Source: Hyphococcus lacteus (GTDB lineage Bacteria; Pseudomonadota; Alphaproteobacteria; Caulobacterales; Parvularculaceae). From it: a stretch of 64,000 nt of DNA. Under the pieces are notes generated by a model. It was given only the letters and a program-made list of their open reading frames with translations, did no database searches and was not told the origin of the DNA. This document shows positions 28,068-36,981 of this stretch, in pieces. The stretch lies in assembly GCF_041058985.1 (NCBI RefSeq), contig NZ_JBEHZE010000001.1, forward strand, positions 1,116,001-1,180,000, read 5' to 3'. Position numbers and translations under genes: made by a program. Each line of letters begins with the position of its first letter. The first letter of the stretch is position 1.

Positions 28068-29486
28068 CTATGCGCCTGCGCCACCAACAGTGAGCCTGTC
28101 AATTTTGATCGTAGGCTGACCAACGCCCACCGGGACACCTTGTCCGGCTTTGCCGCAAACGCCGATCCCGGGGTCGAGGGCGAAGTCATTACCGATCATG
28201 GAAACTTTTGTCAGAACGCTGGGGCCATCACCAATGAGCGCTGCATTTTTAATTGGTGCACCCACTTTTCCGTTTTTGACGCGATAGGCTTCGGTGCAAT
28301 TAAAGACAAACTTGCCCGAGGTAATATCTACCTGACCGCCAGAGAAATTGACCGCATAAATACCATCTTTGACAGTGCTTAAAATTTCTTCCGGGTCGTG
28401 GTTACCTGCATTCATAAAAGTATTGGTCATGCGCGGCATGGGTTGATGCGCATAGCTTTCGCGTCGTCCATTACCCGTGGCGGCCATGCCCATCAATCGC
28501 GCATTCAGACGATCTTGCAGGTACCCTTTAAGGATGCCGTCTTCAATCAATACTGTGCGTGAGGTTGGCGTGCCTTCGTCATCCACCGTCAGCGAGCCGC
28601 GCCGCCCAGCGATGGTACCATCATCAATGACCGTCACCCCGGGGGCCGCGACGCGTTCACCGAGTTTACCTGCAAACGCTGATGTCTGTTTGCGGTTGAA
28701 GTCACCTTCAAGGCCATGTCCAACGGCTTCGTGCAAGAGAACACCTGTCCAGCCAGACCCCAGAACCACTTCCATTTCCCCCGCTGGTGCCGATTCGGCC
28801 TCAAGATTGATGAGGGCCTGCCGCAAGGCTTCATCAACCTGACCTTGCCATGCGTCGGGCGTTATGAAGCGCGCATAGCCTTCGCGGCCGCCAGCGCCAT
28901 AGCTGCCCGATTCCTGTCGGTCGCCATCGCCAGCCGTCACAGAAACATTGAGCCGAACTAAGGGCCTGAAATCACGTATTATTTCGCCGCCAGGCCGGAT
29001 AATTTCAACCGCTTGCCACGAACCGCTGAGCGAGCAGGAAACCTGCCGTACGCGCTTGTCTTTTGTGCGGGCGTAATCGTTGATTTCTTCCAAAAGCTGC
29101 GTTTTCGCCTCGAAAGACATATCGCCCAGCGGATTGGCATCTGGATAAAGTTGGGTGTTTGTCCGTGCTGGCCCATCAGCGACCGTGCCGCTTTTTCCTG
29201 TTTTAACCGCTTGTACCGCTTCGCCGGCGCGCTTTAGCGCGGCCTCTGACAATTCCGATGCATGGGCGTAACCTGTTGATTCGCCACAGACTGCCCGCAG
29301 GCCAAAACCTTGCTGGACATCAAAATTCGCGGTTTTTAGCCGATTGTCATCAAAGACAAAGGCTTCGGATTGGCCATATTCCAGAAATAGCTCACCATCA
29401 TCCGCGCCCTTAAGGGAAGAATTGAGGATGGATTGTGTGCGTTCACGATCAAGGTCGGTGCGGGAGAAAAAATAAGAGTCTGTCAT
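28068..29486 (-). CDS. tldD: TldD metalloprotease subunit
   Basis: The 472-residue TldD subunit of the TldD/TldE (PmbA) heterodimeric zinc protease has the HExxxH site His252-Glu253-His257 in LLHEAVGHGLEGD and a downstream metal-ligand region GIGVCGKAGQGVPVGVGQP. TldD/E degrades unfolded peptides and matures some modified peptides and antitoxins. No tldE/pmbA or peptide precursor gene is beside it. The start is supported by ATG and family length. Confidence 0.93.
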   Translation of the reverse strand: MTDSYFFSRTDLDRERTQSILNSSLKGADDGELFLEYGQSEAFVFDDNRLKTANFDVQQGFGLRAVCGESTGYAHASELSEAALKRAGEAVQAVKTGKSGTVADGPARTNTQLYPDANPLGDMSFEAKTQLLEEINDYARTKDKRVRQVSCSLSGSWQAVEIIRPGGEIIRDFRPLVRLNVSVTAGDGDRQESGSYGAGGREGYARFITPDAWQGQVDEALRQALINLEAESAPAGEMEVVLGSGWTGVLLHEAVGHGLEGDFNRKQTSAFAGKLGERVAAPGVTVIDDGTIAGRRGSLTVDDEGTPTSRTVLIEDGILKGYLQDRLNARLMGMAATGNGRRESYAHQPMPRMTNTFMNAGNHDPEEILSTVKDGIYAVNFSGGQVDITSGKFVFNCTEAYRVKNGKVGAPIKNAALIGDGPSVLTKVSMIGNDFALDPGIGVCGKAGQGVPVGVGQPTIKIDRLTVGGAGA

Positions 29487-29627
29487 ATGAGTGATTTAGG
29501 CGTGCTGGCCCTGATCGGCAATGGTTTGCACGTGTGTAGTTTGAGAGTGTTAGGTGCTGCGACCATTTTACCGCCACTCAGGCAATGACGGAACGCCTAC
29601 AGGCGGCTTATAAGCGGGCAGAATAGT

Positions 29628-29657
29628 TTGACCTTGGCGCGCGAGCAGGCGTATCGA
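29628..29657 (+). promoter_or_regulatory. Possible promoter of the cox operon
   Basis: TTGACC (29628-29633) and TATCGA (29652-29657) are spaced 18 bp, about 50 bp before the ctaC start. The -10 match is weak. The rest of the 220-bp gap after tldD has no clear operator. Confidence 0.3.
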
Positions 29658-29706
29658 AGCGCGCAAAGGCTAGGACAGCTGCCGACGACGTAGGTTAGGT
29701 TAGCGA

Positions 29707-30900
29707 ATGACGCGGGATGCGACTATGAAAAGACTACTGAAAGCCGCTTTTGTGGCGATGACTGGAATGAGCGTGTGGGCTGCGTCCGTAGCATATGCCC
29801 TCCCCGAGCAAGGCGGTTTGGGCATGGTACCGGCTGGATCGGCGCTCGCGGAAGAAGTGCACTTTTTCCATAATGCGGTTTTACTGCCGATCATCACCGT
29901 TATCAGCTTGTTGGTGTTGGCGCTGCTTTTGTGGGTTGTGTTTCGTTACAACGCCAAAGCGAACCCCAATGCGCGTAAATTCTCGCACAACACACTGATT
30001 GAGGTTTTGTGGACCGGTATTCCAATCATTATCCTGTTGGTTGTTGCCCTTCCTTCATTTGAGATCCTTTTCAAAGAAGGCATCACACCAGACGGCAAAC
30101 AGGTTGTTTCGCGCGGCGATGGCCAGACCGTAGATTTCGTTTTCCCAAATGACTTTCCTGAAAGCCGTATGGCTTCTCGTGCTGGTCACCTTCAGGTCAT
30201 TCTCGATGATGGGGCTTCGCGCACGGTACTTAAGAACAAGCGTGACTATTCGGTCGATGGTTGGGGTGAGCGCGATCTGGTGGTTTCACTCAACGATCCA
30301 GCACCAGTGGGCACAAGCGTTATCGTTCGCGGTGGTCGTTCGACCCAGAACGTTTCCGGGTGCCCGACTATTAAACGTTATTTTGACGGGTGCGAAAAAG
30401 AGGTGGTTCTCGAGCCGACCATGACGCTTAAGGTCAATGGCTATCAGTGGAACTGGCAGTACGCCTATCCAGATTTCGGCGATTTCGATTTCTTTTCGAA
30501 TATGATGCCGGAAGATCAAACGACCCCAGAATTATACCGGTTTGAAGTTGATAACCGTGTTGTTGTGCCGGTTGGTGAGACCATCCGCGTAACGGTTACG
30601 GCGAATGATGTGATCCACTCATGGGCGCTGCCGAATTTCGCTATTAAGATTGATGCGGTTCCTGGTCGTATTAACGAGACATGGTTCCGCGCTGAACGCG
30701 AGGGAATCTATTACGGCCAGTGTTCAGAGATCTGCGGCGTGCGCCATTCCTATATGCCGATTGCGGTTGAGGTTGTTTCGCGCCCGGCATTTGAAGCATG
30801 GGTCGATAGCCAGCGTGCGTTGGCTGGTCTTGAGCCAATGTTTGATACTGACGAAGTTAAACTCGCGCAGACGGCTAACGCCGATGCAGCGGCTGAATAA
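29707..30900 (+). CDS. ctaC: Cytochrome c oxidase subunit II (with a large extra segment)
   Basis: The 397-residue oxidase subunit accepts electrons from cytochrome c through CuA. Signal sequence (1-32) is followed by two TM helices (about 55-78 and 95-118) and a periplasmic cupredoxin domain. CuA ligands are His304 and the cluster Cys339-Ser-Glu341-Ile-Cys343 with His347 and Met350. Between TM2 (ending near 122) and the Trp-rich VNGYQWNWQY (from 242) lie about 110 residues, far more than in Paracoccus subunit II, containing Cys219 and Cys229. Normal subunits are near 300 residues. An alternative start is the ATG at 29725. It is first in the operon. Confidence 0.93.
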   Translation: MTRDATMKRLLKAAFVAMTGMSVWAASVAYALPEQGGLGMVPAGSALAEEVHFFHNAVLLPIITVISLLVLALLLWVVFRYNAKANPNARKFSHNTLIEVLWTGIPIIILLVVALPSFEILFKEGITPDGKQVVSRGDGQTVDFVFPNDFPESRMASRAGHLQVILDDGASRTVLKNKRDYSVDGWGERDLVVSLNDPAPVGTSVIVRGGRSTQNVSGCPTIKRYFDGCEKEVVLEPTMTLKVNGYQWNWQYAYPDFGDFDFFSNMMPEDQTTPELYRFEVDNRVVVPVGETIRVTVTANDVIHSWALPNFAIKIDAVPGRINETWFRAEREGIYYGQCSEICGVRHSYMPIAVEVVSRPAFEAWVDSQRALAGLEPMFDTDEVKLAQTANADAAAE

Positions 30901-30917
30901 AAGAAGGGCCCAACAAA

Positions 30918-32582
30918 ATGGCTGATGCACACGCGGCACAAGGCGCTCATGAAGAGCACGACCACAAGCCACCATTTTTGGTTCGGTGGTTTTTCTCAAC
31001 TAACCATAAAGATATCGGAACGCTTTATCTGTTGTTTGCGATCGTTTCGGGCATCATCGGCGGTGCAATGTCGGGCATGATGCGGCTCGAACTTGCCGAG
31101 CCGGGTGTGACGTTCCTGACCCAGTGGACCGGCGGCGATCTGACGGCGGCGGCGAATTTTTATAACGTGCTGATCACCTATCACGGTCTGTTCATGATTT
31201 TCTTCATGGTGATGCCCGCGATGATTGGCGGCTTTGGGAACTGGTTTGTCCCGATTATGATCGGCTCGCCTGACATGGCCTTCCCGCGGATGAACAACAT
31301 TTCTTTCTGGTTATACGTTGCGTCCGGGATTGTTATTACGCTTTCGTTGTTTGTGCCCGGTTACGGTTCAAACACGGGCTTCGGTGGTGGCTGGGTTATG
31401 TATCCGCCGCTGTCGACAAATACAGGTAATCCCGGACCGGCGATGGACCTTGTGATTCTATCGCTTCACCTTGCTGGTGCCTCTTCTATTCTTGGTGCGA
31501 TCAATTTTATCACCACGATCTTTAACATGCGCGCACCGGGCATGACGCTGCATAAAATGCCATTGTTTGCTTGGTCAGTGCTCGTGACTGCATTCCTTTT
31601 GGTGTTGTCACTTCCTGTTCTTGCTGGCGCTATCACCATGCTGTTGACCGACCGTAATTTCGGCACATCATTCTTTGATGCGGCTGGCGGTGGTGATCCA
31701 ATTCTTTATCAGCACTTGTTCTGGTTCTTTGGTCACCCAGAGGTGTACATCCTTATCCTGCCGGGATTTGGTATTGTCTCGCACATCGTTTCGACTTTTT
31801 CGAAAAAACCAATCTTTGGTTATCTCGGGATGGCCTATGCGATGGTTGCGATTGGCTTTGTTGGCTTTATCGTTTGGGCGCACCACATGTTCACCGTTGG
31901 TTTGTCGGTTAACATGAAAGCTTATTTCGTTGCTGCCACAATGGTCATAGCGGTCCCGACGGGGATCAAGATTTTCTCGTGGATTGCAACAATGTGGGGC
32001 GGATCGATTTCCTTTAAAACGCCCATGCTTTGGGCTGTCGGATTCATCTTTCTGTTCACCGTTGGTGGTGTGACCGGTGTTGTCCTCGCTAATGCGGGCA
32101 TCGACCACTACATGCACGATACATATTACGTCGTCGCGCACTTCCATTACGTTCTGTCGCTTGGTGCCGTGTTCGCGATCTTTGCCGGGTGGTACTACTG
32201 GTTCGGTAAAATGTTCGGCTACGAATACCGTGAATGGCTGGGTACGTTGCATTTCTGGGTAATGTTTGTTGGCGTGAACCTGATCTTCTTCCCACAACAT
32301 TTCCTTGGTCTTCAGGGCATGCCGCGTCGTTACATCGACTACCCAGAGGCGTTTGCCTATTGGAACCACGTTTCGACGATCGGGTACTTTGTGATGATCG
32401 CGGGGCTGGGTGTCTTTGTGGTTGCGATGATTGACGCATTCTTCATTTACCGTAAAAAAGCAGCAGCAAATCCATGGGGTGAGGGCGCAACAACACTTGA
32501 GTGGACGCTTCCTTCTCCGCCGCCTTATCACCAGTTCAATGAACTGCCACGTTTCGATAAAGGCGATGCTAAAGCATTCTAA
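30918..32582 (+). CDS. ctaD: Cytochrome c oxidase subunit I
   Basis: The 554-residue catalytic subunit of aa3-type oxidase has twelve hydrophobic helices. The His-Tyr cross-link motif GHPEVYILILPGFG, the CuB His pair in WAHHMFTVG, and the heme ligands in DTYYVVAHFHYVLS are present. Glu of the D-channel (FGHPEVYIL context) is retained, so this is an A-type oxidase. AGAAGGG precedes the ATG. It is 17 bp after ctaC and followed by a strong terminator. Confidence 0.97.
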   Translation: MADAHAAQGAHEEHDHKPPFLVRWFFSTNHKDIGTLYLLFAIVSGIIGGAMSGMMRLELAEPGVTFLTQWTGGDLTAAANFYNVLITYHGLFMIFFMVMPAMIGGFGNWFVPIMIGSPDMAFPRMNNISFWLYVASGIVITLSLFVPGYGSNTGFGGGWVMYPPLSTNTGNPGPAMDLVILSLHLAGASSILGAINFITTIFNMRAPGMTLHKMPLFAWSVLVTAFLLVLSLPVLAGAITMLLTDRNFGTSFFDAAGGGDPILYQHLFWFFGHPEVYILILPGFGIVSHIVSTFSKKPIFGYLGMAYAMVAIGFVGFIVWAHHMFTVGLSVNMKAYFVAATMVIAVPTGIKIFSWIATMWGGSISFKTPMLWAVGFIFLFTVGGVTGVVLANAGIDHYMHDTYYVVAHFHYVLSLGAVFAIFAGWYYWFGKMFGYEYREWLGTLHFWVMFVGVNLIFFPQHFLGLQGMPRRYIDYPEAFAYWNHVSTIGYFVMIAGLGVFVVAMIDAFFIYRKKAAANPWGEGATTLEWTLPSPPPYHQFNELPRFDKGDAKAF

Positions 32583-32608
32583 GTCTATGTGATTGCTACG
32601 TTAATCGG

Positions 32609-32639
32609 AAAACCCCGCCCAGATTGGGCGGGGTTTTTG
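32609..32639 (+). terminator. Terminator after ctaD
   Basis: AAAACCCCGCCC pairs with GGGCGGGGTTTT around AGATT and is followed by T residues. It may partly separate ctaCD from the downstream assembly genes. Confidence 0.92.
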
Positions 32640-32742
32640 TTGCAGACATGCCGCTAGCGAGTCGTGCGCGAATGCGTTAATAATGGTTAATAGCCCGTTA
32701 GGGCAAAGTGACTGACGAAACTAGGGACTTAGTGGAGGGGCA

Positions 32743-33111
32743 ATGCTGGAAACGGTAATTAACGATGTCACCGGAATTTTTCGGTCGACATTTATGAGTG
32801 GCGACTGGATCGCACTAATGATCGCATTTGGATCGGTGCTGGTTGCATCAATCATGATGCGCCGGGGTACGCAAATAGGGTCGATGACGTTGCTGGCGCT
32901 GGTGGTGTTTGCCATTGGCGGTTATTTGCGCGGTTATTTTCGGGGAACACCGGTTGAAACGGCAACTTATGGCGACCGTGCGGTTTCCCAACTTGAGGCG
33001 AGTTGGACCCACTTTATGAATCTTCAGGCCGGGACGTTATTGGCCTATTTCATCGCTTTTATGGCGTTGATTCTCGTATTGTTTAGCTTGCGCTCAGTTA
33101 TCTCTCGCTAG
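32743..33111 (+). CDS. Uncharacterised membrane protein in the cox operon
   Basis: The 122-residue protein has three hydrophobic stretches (about 22-40, 47-66 and 95-117) and an Arg-rich cytoplasmic or interhelical segment (MMRRGTQIG, RGYFRGTP). I do not recognise a family. GGAGGGG precedes the ATG by 3 bases, a strong ribosome site. It lies between ctaD and ctaB, suggesting a role tied to the oxidase or envelope, but this is position only. Confidence 0.75.
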   Translation: MLETVINDVTGIFRSTFMSGDWIALMIAFGSVLVASIMMRRGTQIGSMTLLALVVFAIGGYLRGYFRGTPVETATYGDRAVSQLEASWTHFMNLQAGTLLAYFIAFMALILVLFSLRSVISR

Positions 33112-33219
33112 TACAAGCTAATTAAATTGGGGCGGCTGCGGCGTTATGCATACGTCGCAGTCGTTCTCTTATGTAGGTGTGCTATTTCCCTTCGCGTGGC
33201 TTTGGGGCATAAGCGCGCC

Positions 33220-34161
33220 ATGAGCGATAGTGTAATGACACCACAATCCAATATCAGCGTCGGGGAGACCTACGCAATGGCTGGGCCGGGCGATTACTTT
33301 GCCCTGCTAAAACCGCGAGTCATGTCGCTGGTGATTTTTACGGCCCTTGTGGGAATGTTAGTTGCTCCGGGTAAGCTGGATTTTTTTCTGGGTGCGGTTT
33401 CATTGTTGGCGATTGCGGTTGGCGCTGGTGCGTCCGGTGCGCTCAATATGTGGTGGGACGCTGATATAGACGCGGTGATGTCGCGGACGATTAAACGACC
33501 TATCCCTGCGGGACGGGTTCCGCGTGCTGAGGCTGCGGCTTTTGGCGGGTTTTTGTCGGTGTTGTCGGTTGCCCTTTTGGGACTCGCGTCGAATTACCTC
33601 GCTGCCGGACTTCTTGCCTTCACGATCTTTTTCTACGTTGTTATTTATTCCATGTGGCTCAAGCGTGCGACGCCGCAAAATATTGTTATTGGCGGTGCTG
33701 CCGGGGCCTTGCCGCCGGTAGTTGGGTGGGCTGCGGCCACAGGCACGGCACCTTTTGAAGCATGGTTGTTATTCACCATTATCTTTTTATGGACGCCGCC
33801 GCATTTCTGGGCGCTAGCCCTATATAAGCGCGGAGACTATGAGCGCGCGGGCATTCCCATGATGCCGGTCATAAAAGGTGAGGCATCAACGCGCCGCCAA
33901 ATATTCGCATACGCCCTAATCCTAGGGGCTGTAGGCGTTACGCCATATTTCATGGGTATGGCTGGATTATTTTACCTAGCGATCAGCGCAATTTTAGGTG
34001 TTGGGTTTATCGCCCTTTCGTGGTCAGTGCTGACGGCAAAGCCGGATGATTATGGCCCCGCAAAAAAGCTTTTTGGCTTTTCGATCCTTTATTTGTTTGC
34101 GCTTTTCGCCGCACTGTTAGTTGAAACCATAGTCAAAATGGGAGCGGGTCTATATGTCTGA
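33220..34161 (+). CDS. ctaB: Protoheme IX farnesyltransferase (heme O synthase)
   Basis: The 313-residue UbiA-type membrane enzyme adds a farnesyl group to heme b to make heme O, the precursor of heme A. The prenyl-diphosphate/Mg motif is NMWWDADIDAVMSRT, with the second acidic region near YKRGDYERAGIPMM. Eight or nine TM segments follow. The ATG at 33220 is chosen; an in-frame upstream extension is not supported by homologue length. It overlaps coxF by 8 bp. Confidence 0.94.
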   Translation: MSDSVMTPQSNISVGETYAMAGPGDYFALLKPRVMSLVIFTALVGMLVAPGKLDFFLGAVSLLAIAVGAGASGALNMWWDADIDAVMSRTIKRPIPAGRVPRAEAAAFGGFLSVLSVALLGLASNYLAAGLLAFTIFFYVVIYSMWLKRATPQNIVIGGAAGALPPVVGWAAATGTAPFEAWLLFTIIFLWTPPHFWALALYKRGDYERAGIPMMPVIKGEASTRRQIFAYALILGAVGVTPYFMGMAGLFYLAISAILGVGFIALSWSVLTAKPDDYGPAKKLFGFSILYLFALFAALLVETIVKMGAGLYV

Positions 34162-34327
34162 TGATAATGTCGAACCGCATGCGCCGCGCGCATTGACGCC
34201 CGAAGAAAAGAAACAGCGAAATCGTCGTAATTTGGCTGTTGCTCTCGCCCTTGGGGCATTCATTCTGACCGTGTTCTTGGTCACGATTATGCGCATTGGC
34301 GGCGCAGTGGCGGATCGACCCTTTTAA
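34154..34327 (+). CDS. CoxF-type small membrane protein (57 residues)
   Basis: This short gene overlaps the 3' end of ctaB by 8 bp and ends 12 bp before ctaG. The product has an Arg/Lys-rich N-terminus (LTPEEKKQRNRRNLAVALAL) and one TM helix (about 27-47), ending RIGGAVADRPF. This is the pattern of the small CoxF proteins encoded between ctaB and ctaG in alphaproteobacteria, of uncertain role in oxidase assembly. Confidence 0.85.
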   Translation: MSDDNVEPHAPRALTPEEKKQRNRRNLAVALALGAFILTVFLVTIMRIGGAVADRPF

Positions 34328-34339
34328 GGGAGCGTATTT

Positions 34340-34924
34340 GTGTCGTCTTCAATGAACGAATCAAAGGCCAATAACCAAAAGACTGCGATGATCGTTTCGG
34401 CAGTTGTGGTGGGTATGATCGGATTGTCGTTTGCGGCAGTTCCGGCCTATCGGGCATTTTGTCAGGTCACCGGCTGGGGCGGCACCACGCAGCGTGCAGA
34501 AGCCGAGGCGGTACAAGTCTTAGAGCGTAAAGTCACCGTTCGTTTTGATAGCACCGTCGGCAATGGCCTTCCTTGGCGATTTAAGCCAGAACAGGTCTCT
34601 CAGTCGCTTCATATTGGTGAGACGGGCTTGGCTTTTTACGAGGCTGAGAATCTGACCGATCATCCGGTTACAGGCCGGGCGACGTATAACGTTTCGCCCG
34701 CTAAAGCCGGGCTTTATTTCCGTAAAATTGAGTGTTTTTGCTTCACTGAGCAAACCCTTCAGCCCGGCGAAAAGGTTTCCATGCCGGTGACCTATTTCGT
34801 CGACCCTGAGCTGAATAACGACAAACATCTCGATGATGTGCAGACAATCACCCTGTCCTATACGTTTTTTAGCTGGGACAACGGCGAGGATGCTGACGCC
34901 GATACCGACACTGCGGCTGAATAG
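34340..34924 (+). CDS. ctaG: Cytochrome c oxidase copper-assembly protein CtaG/Cox11
   Basis: The 194-residue protein has one TM segment (about 16-37) and a periplasmic Cox11 domain that delivers copper to CuB of subunit I. The copper site is CFCFTEQTL near residue 133. GGGAG precedes a GTG start at 34340 by 7 bases; a later ATG at 34352 is the alternative. The acidic Asp-rich tail (last 10 residues) is a local feature. Confidence 0.94.
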   Translation: MSSSMNESKANNQKTAMIVSAVVVGMIGLSFAAVPAYRAFCQVTGWGGTTQRAEAEAVQVLERKVTVRFDSTVGNGLPWRFKPEQVSQSLHIGETGLAFYEAENLTDHPVTGRATYNVSPAKAGLYFRKIECFCFTEQTLQPGEKVSMPVTYFVDPELNNDKHLDDVQTITLSYTFFSWDNGEDADADTDTAAE

Positions 34925-35016
34925 CGCGGGGGCAGGCGACACAGGCGCTTGGATTTTTGGCCCGTGGCAGTATAGAAAACGTCAAGATTCCGCGAAACGA
35001 ATAAGAGGGACGAACC

Positions 35017-35994
35017 ATGTCCGGTGCCGAAGTTAAACACGATTATCATCTGGTCAATCCATCGCCTTGGCCGCTAGTGGGTTCACTTAGCGCGGCGGTT
35101 ATGATGATCGGTGCTGTTGCATGGATGAAATCCGGCGCGGGCGAGGCTGGCATTCAGGTCGGTGGTATCGCCGACGACGGATCAGCCAATCTGATCGGGC
35201 TCGGCGGAAACTGGCTTTTCTTGCTCGGCCTTGGCGGCGTTTTGGTGACGATGTTCGGTTGGTGGCGTGACATCATCAAAGAAAGCTTAACCGGCGAGAG
35301 TACTGCGCTCGTTATTCGCCTTGGCCTTCGGTATGGAATGCTTCTTTTCATCGCTTCGGAAGTGATGTTCTTTGCTGCCTGGTTCTGGGCATTTTTCGGT
35401 GCGGCCTTATTCCCTGGCGCGATGGAGCCTGTCATTCTTGGGGACGGCTCACAAATGATGAATCCTGCTGGTGATCCGGCTTGGATCGGCAATGATGGCC
35501 GCGTTCATGCGACCGGGGGTGTTTGGCCACCAGTTGGTGTTGAGCCGCTCAGCGCTTGGGGACTGCCGCTGATCAATACACTGATCTTGTTGCTTTCGGG
35601 GACGACCGTGACATGGGCGCACCATGCTGTTCAGCACAATGACCAAAAAGGCCTTATTCAAGGTTTGATCGTAACGGTCATTCTCGGGTTTATCTTTACG
35701 TGCTTGCAGGCCGTCGAATATTACGAAGCCCTCCATTTCGGGATGTTCTCATTCTCCGGTGGTGGCATCTATGGCTCCTCGTTCTTTATGGCGACAGGCT
35801 TTCATGGGCTTCACGTGGTAATCGGGACAATCTTCCTCTTGGTTTGCTTGTTCCGTGCGATGGCCGGCCACTTCACACCAGAGCGCCACTTCGGATTTGA
35901 ATGTGCTGCGTGGTATTGGCACTTTGTTGACGTGGTTTGGTTGTTCCTCTTCGCGTTCATCTATGTCCTCGGCAATCAGGGCCTATTGTCCTAG
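35017..35994 (+). CDS. ctaE: Cytochrome c oxidase subunit III
   Basis: The 325-residue seven-helix subunit III has SEVMFFAAWFWAFF, INTLILLLSGTTVTWAHHA, FMATGFHGLHVVIGTIFL and AAWYWHFVDVVWLFLFAFIY, all diagnostic. It is about 50 residues longer than Paracoccus subunit III. The extra residues are in the loop after TM1 (about 48-62) and between helices 3 and 4 (about 138-170, around GDGSQMMNPAGDPAWIGNDG). AGAGGGAC precedes the ATG. Confidence 0.95.
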   Translation: MSGAEVKHDYHLVNPSPWPLVGSLSAAVMMIGAVAWMKSGAGEAGIQVGGIADDGSANLIGLGGNWLFLLGLGGVLVTMFGWWRDIIKESLTGESTALVIRLGLRYGMLLFIASEVMFFAAWFWAFFGAALFPGAMEPVILGDGSQMMNPAGDPAWIGNDGRVHATGGVWPPVGVEPLSAWGLPLINTLILLLSGTTVTWAHHAVQHNDQKGLIQGLIVTVILGFIFTCLQAVEYYEALHFGMFSFSGGGIYGSSFFMATGFHGLHVVIGTIFLLVCLFRAMAGHFTPERHFGFECAAWYWHFVDVVWLFLFAFIYVLGNQGLLS

Positions 35995-36023
35995 ATCGCT
36001 GCGGGCAAAAAACAGGAGTGCTT

Positions 36024-36599
36024 ATGCGCTCATTGCCCGAATTGAAGACACGAATTGACGTTAAATTTGTAATCGCCGCGCTTGCGGCGATTGCTTTGTC
36101 TGGTTGTCTTGTGTCCGAAGAACCGATCCTCACCGAAAAGAATGGCAAGGCCCGTCCCCTGAAAGCGGGCGGATATCAGTCCTGTGCGATTGCCGATGAT
36201 GGCAGTTTAGAAGACTGCGAGCTGCTAATCGTCGCGAGAACCGATGATCGTAGCTATCTGGTTGAGAGTGATGAACAAGAGCCAACGACGGGGCTTCGCT
36301 TTCGTCGCGTAAAGCGCAAGAGTTACGTTGCGCAAATGCAAGAGAATGATGGCTACGCGTATTATTATGCGGCGGGTGATCGAAACCGCTTGACCCTGAC
36401 CATGATGGAATGTCCGGATCTGCCGGCGGATTTGCGCGCAACGCTAATCGAAAACGGGGATCTTGCCTCCGATGATGCAGATTACGAATTCTGTACTGTC
36501 CTTTCGCTTAAAGGGCTTACCGAAGTGGGACGTGCCTATGCGGACGGGGAAATTGAAAACGACTCGCCATTATCGCTTGTGCTGACGGCCCAAGAGTAA
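36024..36599 (+). CDS. Uncharacterised lipoprotein in the cox operon
   Basis: The 191-residue protein has a lipoprotein signal with lipobox LSGC (Cys28). AGGAG sits 5 bases before the chosen ATG (36024). The mature part is small and acidic, with Cys pairs (YQSCAIADDGSLEDCELLIV and the later MMECPD/EFCTV), suggesting disulfide bonds in the periplasm. No family is recognised. It lies between ctaE and the DUF983 gene and is co-oriented with them. Confidence 0.72.
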   Translation: MRSLPELKTRIDVKFVIAALAAIALSGCLVSEEPILTEKNGKARPLKAGGYQSCAIADDGSLEDCELLIVARTDDRSYLVESDEQEPTTGLRFRRVKRKSYVAQMQENDGYAYYYAAGDRNRLTLTMMECPDLPADLRATLIENGDLASDDADYEFCTVLSLKGLTEVGRAYADGEIENDSPLSLVLTAQE

Positions 36600-36609
36600 G
36601 GGGGCGGTC

Positions 36610-36978
36610 ATGAGTTATTACCCGCCTGTTTCGCCCTACGCTGCCGGGCTTGGGTGCAAATGCCCCCGTTGTGGTCAGGGTGCGCTTTTTGATGGATATC
36701 TCAAGCTCAGAGGCGAGTGTGAGGCATGTCATCTCGATTATGCCAAAGCTGATAGCGGCGATGGGCCGGCGGTTTTTGTGATTTTCATTGTTGGGTTTGC
36801 GGCCGTAGCAATGGCGTTTATCGCGCGATTTGTGTGGGCCGCACCAATCGGTGTCGCGCTTTTGCTGAGCATTGGTTTTGCGGTTGTTTCAATTCTACTG
36901 ATCATTCGCCCGCTAAAAGCAACAATGATTGCTTTGCAATATGCAAACAAAGCGGCGGAAGGGCGGTTGAAAGAATAG
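36610..36978 (+). CDS. DUF983 membrane protein
   Basis: The 122-residue protein has an N-terminal zinc-ribbon-like region (CKCPRCGQGALFDGYLKLRG, then CEACHLDY) and two TM segments (about 54-76 and 80-100). This is the DUF983 family, encoded between ctaE and SURF1 in alphaproteobacterial oxidase operons, of unknown role. GGGGGCGG precedes the ATG; SURF1 begins 3 bp after its stop. Confidence 0.88.
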   Translation: MSYYPPVSPYAAGLGCKCPRCGQGALFDGYLKLRGECEACHLDYAKADSGDGPAVFVIFIVGFAAVAMAFIARFVWAAPIGVALLLSIGFAVVSILLIIRPLKATMIALQYANKAAEGRLKE

Positions 36979-36981
36979 CTT

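Noticed and set aside
31668..32531. 287-residue open frame antisense to ctaD
   Set aside because: It lies wholly within the strongly conserved oxidase subunit I gene on the other strand; its His/Arg/Asp-rich translation has no domain and is a by-product of codon bias.
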